Assembly: GCA_000949895.1 (NCBI GenBank)
Contig: JWIT01000033.1
Location: forward strand, 1-37,428
Direction of reading: 5' to 3'
Length of the DNA stretch: 37,428 nucleotides
Source of the DNA: Agrobacterium arsenijevicii
GTDB taxonomy: Bacteria; Pseudomonadota; Alphaproteobacteria; Rhizobiales; Rhizobiaceae
In this document: piece by piece, positions 17,514-26,834 of the stretch
How positions within the stretch are numbered: the first letter of the stretch is position 1
How the letters are laid out: each line of letters opens with the position of its first letter
Notes under the pieces: generated by a model
Database searches by the model: none
What the model saw: only the letters and a program-made list of their open reading frames with translations
Told to the model about the DNA's origin: nothing
Position numbers and translations under genes: made by a program

Positions 17514-17723
17514 ATGGGTTCTTTTAGTGTGTGGCATTGGCTGATCGTGCTGGTGATCGTTCTCGTTCTCTTTGGACGCGGAAAGATTCCGGAACTGATG
17601 GGCGATGTCGCCAAGGGCATCAAGAGCTTCAAGAAGGGCATGTCTGACGAAGACCAGACAACGCCGCCGCCGGCCGATGTCAACGCAAAGACTGTCGACC
17701 ACAAGGCTGACGAGATCAAGTAA
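17514..17723 (+). CDS. tatA: Sec-independent protein translocase subunit TatA
   Basis: Small membrane protein (69 residues) that multimerizes to form the pore-like element of the twin-arginine export system for folded proteins. The order is typical: a short N-terminal membrane helix (about 4-21, WHWLIVLVIVLVLFG), the hinge RGKIPELMGDVAKG, then an amphipathic helix (GIKSFKKGM) and an acidic tail. The ATG is preceded by CAGGAG. The gene is followed after 54 bases by tatB and then tatC, the usual operon order. Confidence 0.97.
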   Translation: MGSFSVWHWLIVLVIVLVLFGRGKIPELMGDVAKGIKSFKKGMSDEDQTTPPPADVNAKTVDHKADEIK

Positions 17724-17777
17724 GCGGCTTGAACCTGCTTGTTTTGAGACTGGCGCTAGGGTCTCGGGAGCGTTTTG

Positions 17778-18578
17778 ATGTTTGATATCGGTTGGAGCGA
17801 GCTTCTGGTGATCGCGGTCGTGTTGATCGTGGTCGTTGGGCCAAAGGACTTGCCGCCCATGATCCGCGCCTTCGGTAAAACGATGGCCGGCCTTCGCAAG
17901 ATGGCGGGGGACTTCCGCACCCAGTTCGATGAGGCCTTGAAAGAGGCCGACATGGACGATGTGCGGCAGACGATCTCCGATGTCCGCAATCTCAACCCGA
18001 CCAACTCGCTGCGCGATGCGATGAACCCGCTTCGCCAGCTCGGCAACGAGATCAAGTCCGATCTGCAGAAGGCGACAGCGGCTCCCGATGCCATGTCGTC
18101 CACCGCCGCGCCCGCAACAAGCGAGCCTGTTGCGCCGCTGGTCAGCGTGCCGGAGCCGGAGATGAAGCTTCCGGATACGGCGCCTGCCGTCGCCTCTAAC
18201 GTTGCGGCTGTTGAAAAGCCGAAGCGCGTGCGGGCTAAAAAGGTGGCCGGGGATCAGGCATCTGTAGAGGTCCCTGCAAAATCAACGGCAAAAGCCCCGG
18301 CTAAATCCGTTGCGTCCCACGATGTTCCCGCGGTTGAGGCCGAGGCGGTTGCCGCCAAGCCGAAACGCGCCAGCCGCGCCAAGGCTGCCGCGACGCCGGA
18401 AGCCGCGGCCTCTCCCGAAATCAGCGCACCCGCCGTTTCGCAGCCGCCCGTAAAGGCTGCCGCCAGAAAGCCCGCTATCAAGAAAACGGCAGCGGACAAG
18501 GCTGTCGCGGTGGCGGATGCCAAGCCGGCCAAAACGGCAAAAACAAAGGCTGTGAAGCCTAAAAAGGATGAAGCATGA
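17778..18578 (+). CDS. tatB: Sec-independent protein translocase subunit TatB
   Basis: Together with TatC it forms the receptor for twin-arginine signal peptides. The first 20 residues form the membrane helix (MFDIGWSELLVIAVVLIVVV), followed by the family hinge GPKDLPPMIRAFGKTMAGLR and an amphipathic helix to about residue 75. The remaining 190 residues are Ala/Pro/Lys-rich with many AKPKRA-like runs, making this 266-residue protein much longer than E. coli TatB (171); such tails are usual in rhizobia. I choose the ATG at 17778, with GGGAG seven bases upstream, over the TTG just before it. The stop overlaps the tatC start (ATGA). Confidence 0.95.
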   Translation: MFDIGWSELLVIAVVLIVVVGPKDLPPMIRAFGKTMAGLRKMAGDFRTQFDEALKEADMDDVRQTISDVRNLNPTNSLRDAMNPLRQLGNEIKSDLQKATAAPDAMSSTAAPATSEPVAPLVSVPEPEMKLPDTAPAVASNVAAVEKPKRVRAKKVAGDQASVEVPAKSTAKAPAKSVASHDVPAVEAEAVAAKPKRASRAKAAATPEAAASPEISAPAVSQPPVKAAARKPAIKKTAADKAVAVADAKPAKTAKTKAVKPKKDEA

Positions 18579-19378
18579 GCGGGGACATCGAGGATAAGCC
18601 GCAGCCGCTTATCGAGCACCTCATGGAGTTGCGCACGCGGCTGATGTGGTCGCTCGGCGCGTTCTTTGTCGCCTTCATCGCCTGTTTCGCCGTTGCCAAG
18701 CATCTCTTCAACCTGCTCGTGATCCCCTATAAGTGGGCGGTGATATGGGCCGGTCTGGATGTCGCGAAATCGTCGCTGATCTACACTGCGCCGCAGGAAT
18801 TCTTCTTCACGCAGATCAAGGTTGCGATGTTCGGCGCCATGGTGATCTCCTTCCCGGTGATCGCCTCGCAGCTCTATAAATTCGTGGCGCCCGGTCTCTA
18901 CAAGAATGAGCGCGCAGCCTTCCTGCCGTTCCTGATCGCTTCGCCGATCCTTTTCCTCATCGGTGCGGCACTCGTCTATTTCTTCTTCACGCCCATGGTC
19001 ATGTGGTTCTTCCTCGCCATGCAGCAATTGCCGGTGGACGGAGAGGTGGCAATTTCCCTGATGCCGAAGGTGTCGGAATATCTCAGCCTCATCATGACGC
19101 TGGTTCTGTCCTTTGGTCTTGTATTCCAGCTGCCTGTCGTCACCACGCTTCTGGCGCGGGTCGGGATTCTGACTAGCGACTGGCTGCGTGAAAAGCGCAA
19201 GTTCGCCATCGTCATGGCTTTCGTGGTCGCGGCCGTGCTGACGCCGCCAGACCCCATGTCCCAGATCGGTCTTGCGCTGCCTGCGATCATTCTCTACGAG
19301 ATTTCCATCTACATGGCTCGACTCGTGGAGAGGAAACGTGCGGCGGAATCCAAAAGCACGGAGCTGGAAGAGACCTGA
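18575..19378 (+). CDS. tatC: Sec-independent protein translocase subunit TatC
   Basis: Polytopic inner-membrane protein (267 residues) that recognises the twin-arginine signal peptide. The N-terminal family signature PLIEHLMELRTRLMWS is present at about residues 10-25, including the conserved Glu and Arg residues. Six hydrophobic segments are visible (near 22-42, 72-100, 112-140, 157-182, 195-212 and 214-235). The conserved periplasmic motif appears as YTAPQEFFFTQIKVAMFGA. The start overlaps the tatB stop by four bases. A strong terminator follows 38 bases downstream. Confidence 0.97.
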   Translation: MSGDIEDKPQPLIEHLMELRTRLMWSLGAFFVAFIACFAVAKHLFNLLVIPYKWAVIWAGLDVAKSSLIYTAPQEFFFTQIKVAMFGAMVISFPVIASQLYKFVAPGLYKNERAAFLPFLIASPILFLIGAALVYFFFTPMVMWFFLAMQQLPVDGEVAISLMPKVSEYLSLIMTLVLSFGLVFQLPVVTTLLARVGILTSDWLREKRKFAIVMAFVVAAVLTPPDPMSQIGLALPAIILYEISIYMARLVERKRAAESKSTELEET

Positions 19379-19416
19379 CGCTTCGCCACGGTCTTCCCGC
19401 TCATAAAATCTCCTCG

Positions 19417-19440
19417 CGCCGGGCTTTCGCCCGGCGTTTT
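19417..19440 (+). terminator. Rho-independent terminator after tatC
   Basis: A perfect 8-bp stem CGCCGGGC/GCCCGGCG (19417-19424 with 19429-19436) and a TTTC loop are followed by four T. It closes the nagZ-scpAB-tatABC run before serS. Confidence 0.9.
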
Positions 19441-19481
19441 GCTGATAAAACGCCAGCGACCAACAACAGTCTGGAACGACG

Positions 19482-20765
<1,284 letters not shown>

Positions 20766-20813
20766 GGGAGCGCAGCGTCGTGCTATTGGAAGGAGAGTCT
20801 TCCAATTACGCCG

Positions 20814-20902
20814 ACGTCATCCTCGGGCCTGTCCCGAGGATCTGCAACCTATCGATTGATTTAGACGTGATTAGATCCTCGGGACAGGCCCGAGGATGAC
20901 GT
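20814..20902. repeat. Palindromic intergenic element, copy 2
   Basis: Perfect 30-base inverted repeat (20814-20843 with 20873-20902) around a 29-base AT-rich centre, between serS and surE. The arm differs from copy 1 in having CTGTCCC in place of CTGACCC, and the other arm carries the matching change, so pairing is kept. Each arm again folds alone (CCTCGGG with CCCGAGG). Confidence 0.92.
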
Positions 20903-20977
20903 TGAGAGAACTGCACACCTCACTGCCGGTGGGGAGGATGCTCCGTCCCGGAAGATATGAAAAGCGGAGAGAGAGAC

Positions 20978-21748
20978 ATGCGGATTTTGCTGACCAATGA
21001 CGACGGTATCCACGCCGAAGGGCTGGCGGTGCTGGAGCGTATCGCTCGCACGCTGTCCGATGATGTCTGGATTGTCGCGCCGGAGACCGACCAGAGCGGG
21101 CTTGCCCATTCCCTGACGCTCTCCGAACCGCTGCGGCTGCGCAAGGTTTCCGACAAACATTTCGCGCTGCGCGGCACGCCGACCGATTGCGTCATCATGG
21201 GCATTCGCGAAGTTTTGCCGGAAAAGCCGGATCTCGTGCTGTCAGGCGTCAATGCCGGCGCCAATATGGCTGACGACGTCACCTATTCCGGCACGATTGC
21301 CGGCGCCATCGAAGGCACGCTGCAAGGCGTGCGTTCCTTCGCGCTCAGCCAGGCGTTCAGCCATGGCGAAGGCCGCGTCGTGCCGTGGGAGGTTGCCGAG
21401 ACCTATGCGCCGGATCTTCTGCGCAAGCTGATGAATGTGGATCTGCCTGATGGCACCTTCCTCAATCTCAATTTCCCCAATTGCGCGCCGAAGGATGTGC
21501 AGGGCGTATCCGTCACCGGACAGGGCAAGCTCGATTTCGGCCTGACGGTGGAAGAACGCCAGGATGGTCGCGGTCTTCCCTACTATTGGCTGCGCTTTGG
21601 CGAACGCCTCGGCACCTTCCGCGAGGGCACGGATATCCACGCCTTGAAGCATGGCAAGATTTCGGTCACGCCGCTAAAGCTTGACCTGACGGACTACACG
21701 GTCAAGGATCGGGTTGCGCAAGCACTTGGATTCGGAGTCGCCGATTGA
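20978..21748 (+). CDS. surE: 5'/3'-nucleotidase SurE
   Basis: Metal-dependent survival-protein phosphatase that dephosphorylates nucleoside monophosphates. The canonical N-terminus MRILLTNDDGIHAEGL starts at the ATG at 20978, with GGAGAG six bases upstream; an ATG at 20957 would add seven residues not typical of the family. The length is 256 residues. The metal-binding pair Asp9-Asp10 in TNDDG is present, as are a Ser in the DQSGLAHS loop and the conserved SGVNAGANMADDVTYSGTI segment with its Asn metal ligand. The stop overlaps the pcm start by four bases, so the two are coupled. Confidence 0.96.
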   Translation: MRILLTNDDGIHAEGLAVLERIARTLSDDVWIVAPETDQSGLAHSLTLSEPLRLRKVSDKHFALRGTPTDCVIMGIREVLPEKPDLVLSGVNAGANMADDVTYSGTIAGAIEGTLQGVRSFALSQAFSHGEGRVVPWEVAETYAPDLLRKLMNVDLPDGTFLNLNFPNCAPKDVQGVSVTGQGKLDFGLTVEERQDGRGLPYYWLRFGERLGTFREGTDIHALKHGKISVTPLKLDLTDYTVKDRVAQALGFGVAD

Positions 21749-22398
21749 AATCCGCCATGGTTGAAAAGGAAGGTTTTGCCGCTCTCGTTCTCCGCTTGCG
21801 GGGCGAGGGGATTTCCGACCTCGACCTTTTGACGGCGGTCGAACAGACGCCGCGCTCCAAATTCGTGCCGCCGCAATTCGCCGCCGACGCCTATTCCAGC
21901 CGCACGATCCCGATCGACTGCGGCGCCTTCATGGAAGGCGCTGACATGGCGGTGAAAATCCTTGCCCGCCTGCAGTTGAAACCCGGCCAGCGCGTGCTGG
22001 AAATCGGCACGGGCAGCGGTTTCATGACGGCGATCATCGCGCGCCGTGTGGAGCGCGTCTTTTCGCTGGAGCGATACAAGACGCTGGTGCAGCAGGCGCA
22101 GAACTGTCTGGACGATCTTTCCATCCGCAATGTCGTCATCCGCCAGGCGGATGGCAGCAACGGACTTGTGGGCGAGGGTACCTTCGACCGCATCGTTTCC
22201 ACCGCCGCCTTTACCACCATGCCCCGCTTTTTTGCCGAGCAGATCGTCTCCGGCGGCATGATGATCGCGCCGATCATCCTTGAGGATGGCCGTTGCGTGA
22301 TGACCCGCTTCTCCAAGACCGGCAGCCGCTTCGAGAAGGAAGAGCTGTTCGAGACGCCCTATCTGCCGCTTGGTAGCCATATTGCGCGTCATTTGTGA
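21745..22398 (+). CDS. pcm: Protein-L-isoaspartate O-methyltransferase
   Basis: SAM-dependent enzyme that methylates isoaspartyl residues in aged proteins so they can be repaired. Motif I (VLEIGTGSGFMTAIIAR, about residues 83-99) is the SAM loop. The segment RSKFVPPQFAADAYSSRTIPIDCG is close to the active-site region of the family, and FDRIVSTAAFTTMP to the post-motif. The start is uncertain: TTG at 21745 overlaps the surE stop and has CGGAG seven bases upstream (217 residues); ATG at 21757 lacks a good ribosome site (213 residues). The neighbour pair surE-pcm is ancient. Some rhizobial copies may have other targets; the specificity is inferred. Confidence 0.9.
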   Translation: MKSAMVEKEGFAALVLRLRGEGISDLDLLTAVEQTPRSKFVPPQFAADAYSSRTIPIDCGAFMEGADMAVKILARLQLKPGQRVLEIGTGSGFMTAIIARRVERVFSLERYKTLVQQAQNCLDDLSIRNVVIRQADGSNGLVGEGTFDRIVSTAAFTTMPRFFAEQIVSGGMMIAPIILEDGRCVMTRFSKTGSRFEKEELFETPYLPLGSHIARHL

Positions 22399-22697
22399 CA
22401 AAATGAAAATTTCGAAGGCGATTAATTTTCGTCTTAGGATATTCTAAATTATCACAACCAACTGATTTTCCATCGTAATATTGTTCCATCATGACGCATT
22501 CCGTTTTCGTCATGGTTATCGAAGTGTCAAAAAAGCGCCGGGCGGCTTAACGTTTTAACGGCGTGGTAACACTAACGCGCTTTAATCATAAACATCGACG
22601 CATGGTTTTTCCCGATCGGGAAAAGGGCCTTGCAAGAAATGAAATTTGTGCCGGATCGACCTCGATGCGGCGGGTTGGCGTCAGTGTAGATCGAGTT
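22399..22697. other. AT-rich gap between pcm and the NlpD-like gene
   Basis: About 300 bases, AT-rich in the first half. It holds a perfect 7-base dyad CATGACG/CGTCATG (22490-22496 with 22508-22514) and a tandem TTAACG pair near 22545-22560. Promoters for the lipoprotein gene are expected here, but no hexamer pair is convincing. Open codons in the second half continue the lipoprotein frame but are probably leader. Confidence 0.35.
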
Positions 22698-24308
22698 ATG
22701 CGTATGAGACATTCGTCTAAAATCGGAAAATCAGTCGCAAAAATGTTCGCAGCGGCATTGCTGGCAAGCGTCGCAACGGGCTGTAGCTCGGATGCAACGC
22801 GGTTCAGCGGCCTCTTTTCCAGTGGACCGGATCGAATGACCACGGCGTCAATTCCAGCCCGTCAGGGCGGCGGTGCTTATGCGCAGGCCCCGGTCCCGCA
22901 GGGCGACATGAACGGTGGCTATGCCTCTGCGGCACCGCAGGGCGGTTACGCCAACCAGAACATGGCCGGCAATTCCTATCCGTCTTCCGGCGGTTACGGT
23001 GGTGGCGTCCAGCCTTCCACGGCCCGCTCGGCTTCGGCCTCTCCGGTGCAGCGCTCTGAACTGTCGGCCCCGACAGCGGTGGCAAGCCGCGACCCGGCGA
23101 CCCGCAACGAAGCCATGGCTCAGCCTTTCCCGTCCGCACAACGACAGGCCGCTCCGTCTCTCGCAGCCCCTGCGCAGCAGGCCGCCGCTCCCGTCGCCGA
23201 CAATCTCACCACCGCAACCGTCCGCTCCGACAAGAACGGCTGGCATACGGATGGCGCTTCTTCGGTAACGCTGCGTCCGGGTGAAAGCCTTGCGACGATC
23301 TCCAACCGCTATGGCGTTCCCGAAAAGGAACTGCTGCGGGTTAACGGTCTGAAGACCGCGGCTTCCGCGCAGGCTGGTCAGTCGATCCTCATTCCGAAAT
23401 TCGGTCAGGTCCGCAATGCCGCCAAGGCTGCGGCCGGTGACATTGCGCTCAATCGCACCGGTGACGAGCCGAACCCGCTGCGCGGTCCCGACCAGAAGGT
23501 GGCCGTGCTGCCCTCGCAGGGTGCTGCCCGTGACAAGGTTTCGGCCGAGACCGGCAAGCTCACGCCGCCCGGTGGCAAGCCTTTGCCGCCAACCGGTGGT
23601 TACAAGGTTCAGCCGGGCGACAGCCTGGCAAAGATCGCCCGTGAAAACGGTGTGTCGGTTGCAGCTCTCAAGGCCGCGAACGGCATTTCCAACGGCAGCA
23701 TTCGTGTCGGCCAGACGCTCACCATGCCGGGCGCTTCTACCGACGCCATCAAGACGGCTTCCGTACCCGCCAAGGAAGCGGCGAAGGCAGTCGAAACCGC
23801 ATCGGCCAAGCCGGAACCCTACAAGGCTCCGTCGGCAGCTGCCACGGTACCGTCCGCTCCGGCAGCCACGGCAAGCGTCGGCGATATCGAGAAGAAGTCC
23901 GACATGGCCTCCCTTGCTCCGGAATCCACGGGCATCGGCAAATATCGCTGGCCGGTTCGCGGTGCGGTCATTAACAATTTCGGCGACAACGTCGAAGGCA
24001 GCCGCAACGATGGCATCAACATCTCCGTTCCGGAAGGTACGCCGATCAAGGCCGCCGAAAACGGTGTGGTCATCTATGCGGGCAACGGCCTGAAGCAGCT
24101 CGGCAACACGGTGCTGGTCCGCCATGACGACGGCAAGGTCACCGTTTACGGCAACGCCGCCAATCTTGACGTGCAGCGTGGCCAGAAGGTTCAGCGCGGC
24201 CAGACCATCGCCACGTCAGGCATGACCGGCAGCGCCAAACGTCCTCAGGTTCACTTCGAAGTTCGCAAGGATGCGACGCCGGTGAACCCATCCGGTTTCC
24301 TTGAATAG
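22698..24308 (+). CDS. NlpD-like lipoprotein with two LysM and a degenerate LytM domain
   Basis: Predicted outer-membrane or periplasmic lipoprotein that binds peptidoglycan and probably activates cell-wall amidases. From the ATG at 22698 (536 residues) the signal part has a basic start, hydrophobic 16-26 and the lipobox ASVATGC with lipidated Cys29; ATG 22704 is equally possible and upstream ATGs would place the signal peptide too far in. A Gly/Ala/Pro/Gln linker leads to LysM repeats at about 190-235 and 300-345. The M23/LytM fold covers about 415-536. Its zinc ligands are missing: the usual HxxxD is NDGIN and HxH is QVH. This is the NlpD/EnvC pattern, where the domain activates amidases rather than cutting itself. 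It follows surE-pcm as nlpD does in E. coli. The activator role is inference. Confidence 0.88.
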   Translation: MRMRHSSKIGKSVAKMFAAALLASVATGCSSDATRFSGLFSSGPDRMTTASIPARQGGGAYAQAPVPQGDMNGGYASAAPQGGYANQNMAGNSYPSSGGYGGGVQPSTARSASASPVQRSELSAPTAVASRDPATRNEAMAQPFPSAQRQAAPSLAAPAQQAAAPVADNLTTATVRSDKNGWHTDGASSVTLRPGESLATISNRYGVPEKELLRVNGLKTAASAQAGQSILIPKFGQVRNAAKAAAGDIALNRTGDEPNPLRGPDQKVAVLPSQGAARDKVSAETGKLTPPGGKPLPPTGGYKVQPGDSLAKIARENGVSVAALKAANGISNGSIRVGQTLTMPGASTDAIKTASVPAKEAAKAVETASAKPEPYKAPSAAATVPSAPAATASVGDIEKKSDMASLAPESTGIGKYRWPVRGAVINNFGDNVEGSRNDGINISVPEGTPIKAAENGVVIYAGNGLKQLGNTVLVRHDDGKVTVYGNAANLDVQRGQKVQRGQTIATSGMTGSAKRPQVHFEVRKDATPVNPSGFLE

Positions 24309-24331
24309 GTATTGCGTCTCAAGGAATGATG

Positions 24332-24365
24332 AAGCCGGGCCGAACGCCCGGCTTTTTCATTTTTG
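24332..24365 (+). terminator. Rho-independent terminator after the NlpD-like gene
   Basis: A perfect 9-bp stem AAGCCGGGC/GCCCGGCTT (24332-24340 with 24346-24354) and a 5-base loop are followed by TTTCATTTTT. Confidence 0.92.
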
Positions 24366-24394
24366 GGGTAGGCCAAACGTCCTCACACATTCGA

Positions 24395-24470
24395 CGTCAT
24401 CCTCGGGCTTGACCCGAGGATCCATGGTGCGGTCGGTTTGTGGGTCCTCGGGTCAAGCCCGAGGATGACG
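24395..24470. repeat. Palindromic intergenic element, copy 3
   Basis: 30-base inverted repeat with one mismatch (24395-24424 with 24441-24470), 16-base centre, between the convergent NlpD-like gene and mobB. The arms carry CTTGACCC and GGGTCAAG, again a matched change relative to copies 1 and 2. Confidence 0.92.
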
Positions 24471-24498
24471 GTGGTGGGGATTATGGCCGAAACAAAAG

Positions 24499-25014
24499 TT
24501 ACGGCTTTACCAGCCCAACCGTCTTCTCGATGAAGTCCGCAATGGTGGCGGTATCGTCGAGATCGAAGACGGGAAGGGCGGTGTCCGTTACCTCGTGGTC
24601 AGCAGCAATCGCGATGATATGCGGATCGGTGGGCGCAAGCGGCTCGGTTTTCGCCGCTTCCAGCCGCCGTGCCTCGATCTTCGGCACCGGCTCGTATTTG
24701 TAACCCTCGATCAGCACGAGATCGCAGGGGGCGAGGCGGGCGAGGATTTCCTCGAAGGACGGTTCCGGCTCACCGCGCAATTCATGCATGATGGCGAAAC
24801 GGGTGCCGGAGACGATGGTGACCTCATGTGCGCCAGCCTGCCGGTGACGCCAGCTGTCGGCGCCGACTTTGTCGATATCGAAATCATGATGGGCATGCTT
24901 GATGGTCGAGACACGATAGCCCCGTGCCGTCAGCTCGGTGACGATGCGGACCGCAAGGCCTGTTTTGCCCGAGTTTTTCCAGCCGGCAATGCCGAAGACC
25001 TTTTGCCCCGTCAT
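24499..25014 (-). CDS. mobB: Molybdopterin-guanine dinucleotide biosynthesis protein B
   Basis: GTP-binding P-loop protein that assists MobA in attaching GMP to molybdopterin. The start is the ATG at 25014, which overlaps the mobA stop by four bases; the open frame continues upstream inside mobA but without family features. The 171 residues match MobB. The Walker A motif GWKNSGKT lies at residues 11-18, followed by STIKHAHHDFDID near 37-49, then VLIEGYKYEPVPKIE near 103-117 and the acidic FDLDD near the end. It is the last gene of an EamA-MFS-mobA-mobB run and converges on the NlpD-like gene. Confidence 0.94.
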   Translation of the reverse strand: MTGQKVFGIAGWKNSGKTGLAVRIVTELTARGYRVSTIKHAHHDFDIDKVGADSWRHRQAGAHEVTIVSGTRFAIMHELRGEPEPSFEEILARLAPCDLVLIEGYKYEPVPKIEARRLEAAKTEPLAPTDPHIIAIAADHEVTDTALPVFDLDDTATIADFIEKTVGLVKP

Positions 25015-25637
25015 GGTTCCATGCTCTCCAGATAGCTGCGGGCCAGCGTCAGTTCGTCCGGTGTGTTGATGTTGAAGAACGGATCGAGGCTGCCCTTTGC
25101 CGTTTCCAGCGGTGGGAAGGCGATGCCGACCGTGACGTGGCGGGCAAGATAGGCGCGGATGCGTCGGTTTGCATCGTTCTTCAGCCATTCTTCCAGATCG
25201 TCGGCGAGCGCCACCGGCCACAGCGCGAAAACCGGGTGAAGCTGGCCGCTGGAGGCGGCGATGACGATCGCATCGTCGGATATGTGTTCGCAAAGCCGGG
25301 CGACGAGGTTGTCGGGGAAAAATGGACTGTCGGCGGGCACCGTCAGGAAATGGCTGCCCATGGCCTCGCGATGCTGGAAATGCCGCATGCCGGCGAGAAC
25401 GCCGGCGAGCGGCCCTGCATGGCCGTTCACAGTGTCAGGAAGTAACGGCAGGCCGAAGCTTTCGGCCCAGCCGTTCGCGGCGTTTATGCTGACATCCGAT
25501 ACCTGCGGCGTGATGCGGCGGACGACATGGGAAAGCAGCGGTTCGTCGCCCAGCATCACCATCGCCTTGTTGGTGCCCATGCGCCGTGACAGACCGCCTG
25601 CGAGGACCAGACTGGGTATTTCAAAAGAGGCCGTCAT
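25011..25637 (-). CDS. mobA: Molybdenum cofactor guanylyltransferase MobA
   Basis: Transfers GMP from GTP to Mo-molybdopterin, forming the MGD cofactor used by nitrate and DMSO reductase-type enzymes. The 208 residues begin at the ATG at 25637, which overlaps the stop of the MFS gene by four bases. The nucleotide-binding signature LAGGLSRRMGTNKA lies at about 12-25, followed by LLSHVVRRI, the segment HAGPLAGVLAGM near 72-83 and FLTVPADSPFFP near 97-108 with the metal-binding Asp. The C-terminus has FFNINTPDEL, also typical. The open frame further upstream (to about 26552) is antisense or out-of-frame shadow of the MFS gene. Confidence 0.95.
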   Translation of the reverse strand: MTASFEIPSLVLAGGLSRRMGTNKAMVMLGDEPLLSHVVRRITPQVSDVSINAANGWAESFGLPLLPDTVNGHAGPLAGVLAGMRHFQHREAMGSHFLTVPADSPFFPDNLVARLCEHISDDAIVIAASSGQLHPVFALWPVALADDLEEWLKNDANRRIRAYLARHVTVGIAFPPLETAKGSLDPFFNINTPDELTLARSYLESMEP

Positions 25638-26833
25638 TGCCGCTTTTCCTGCAGCCTTACGATATAGGTGGTGAGGAAGGCGACAAGGCCGGTCGCCAGC
25701 ATCACGATGAGGAGCGGCCAGGTTCCGTCCTCTTTGGACAGCACCGAGGAGGCAAGCACCGAAAGTGCAGCGCCGCCGCCGATGGTCATCGCGCCGCCGA
25801 GACCGGAGGCGGAGCCTGCCAGATGCGGCTGGACGCTGACCATGCCGGCATTGGCGCTTGGCAGGGTAACACCGTTTCCAACGCCGATGAGGGCAAGCGG
25901 CACGAAAAACGCGTAGGGGCTTTCCGCTCCCATGGAGATCAGCGCGATGGCAATCACGATGCCGGCAATGGCGATGACATTGCCCGACAACATCATGCGG
26001 GTGATGCCGATCTGGCTGGCATAACGGCCGGAGACGAAGTTGCCGAGCATGTAGCCGCTGGCCATGAAGAAGAATTGCAGGCCGAGCATGGCCGGGGCAA
26101 GGCCATAAAGCACGCTGCCGACGAAAGGCGCGCCGCCGAGAAACGAAAAGAACATGCCCGACGAGAAGGTCGAGGTCAGCGCATATCCCCAGAAGAGCGG
26201 TGAGCGCAGAAGCTCCGGCCAGGCGTGGAACTGCTGCGAAAAACTTGCCGATCTGTTGTGATTGGTCTCGCCGAGATCGAACCAGGCCAGCACCAGAATG
26301 CCGACGCCGAGGAGGGCGAGAAGCGCAAAGCTCGACTGCCAGCCGGAGACATCGTTGAGCAACCCGCCGACCGTCGGGCCGACCATCGGCACCACCGACA
26401 TGCCCATGGTCACGTAACCGATCATCGAAGCGGCCTGTTCCATCGGCACCATGTCGCGCACGATGGCGCGCGCCAGCACGAAGCCGGAAACGACGGCCGC
26501 CTGCGCCACGCGCCCGATCATGAAGACGGTGATATCGGGCGCAAGCATGCAAACGAGGGTGGCAACGATCATGATCGCGATACTGGCGAGCATGACGGGC
26601 CGACGTCCGAAAAGATCGGATAGGGGACCGATGAGCAGCTGCAGGCAGGCGGTGGCGGCGAGGTAACCCGAAACGGCAAATTGCATCACGGCGTAATCGG
26701 TCTCGAAATAGAGCGCCATGGCCGTGAGCGAGGGCAGGAACAGGTTCATGCAGAGCGCTGCGACGCCGGCGATGACGACGAGCGTGATGATGTGGGGCGG
26801 GGTGGTCCGGTCGAGAAAACGGGCGCTGTTCAT
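25634..26833 (-). CDS. MFS drug/metabolite exporter, Bcr/CflA type
   Basis: Predicted inner-membrane major facilitator with about 12 hydrophobic segments. The start ATG at 26833 has AGGGGAA a few bases upstream; an ATG at 26848 would add five residues and overlap the EamA gene. The 399 residues fit the Bcr/CflA branch. The motif between helices 2 and 3 reads GPLSDLFGRRPVM (about residues 70-82), the MFS motif A. Motif C-like GYVTMGMSVVPMVGPTVGG follows in helix 5 (about 138-156), marking the drug:H+ antiporter group. It is separated from the EamA gene by one base and overlaps mobA by four, so all four genes are probably one transcript. Substrate unknown. Confidence 0.87.
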   Translation of the reverse strand: MNSARFLDRTTPPHIITLVVIAGVAALCMNLFLPSLTAMALYFETDYAVMQFAVSGYLAATACLQLLIGPLSDLFGRRPVMLASIAIMIVATLVCMLAPDITVFMIGRVAQAAVVSGFVLARAIVRDMVPMEQAASMIGYVTMGMSVVPMVGPTVGGLLNDVSGWQSSFALLALLGVGILVLAWFDLGETNHNRSASFSQQFHAWPELLRSPLFWGYALTSTFSSGMFFSFLGGAPFVGSVLYGLAPAMLGLQFFFMASGYMLGNFVSGRYASQIGITRMMLSGNVIAIAGIVIAIALISMGAESPYAFFVPLALIGVGNGVTLPSANAGMVSVQPHLAGSASGLGGAMTIGGGAALSVLASSVLSKEDGTWPLLIVMLATGLVAFLTTYIVRLQEKRQ

Positions 26834-26834
26834 G

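Noticed and set aside
22563..22697. Longer N-terminus of the NlpD-like protein
   Set aside because: It would put about 60 charged residues ahead of the lipoprotein signal, which would not be processed.
25638..26552. Long upstream extension of the mobA reading frame
   Set aside because: It overlaps the MFS gene in another frame and lacks family features; mobA homology begins at the ATG at 25637.
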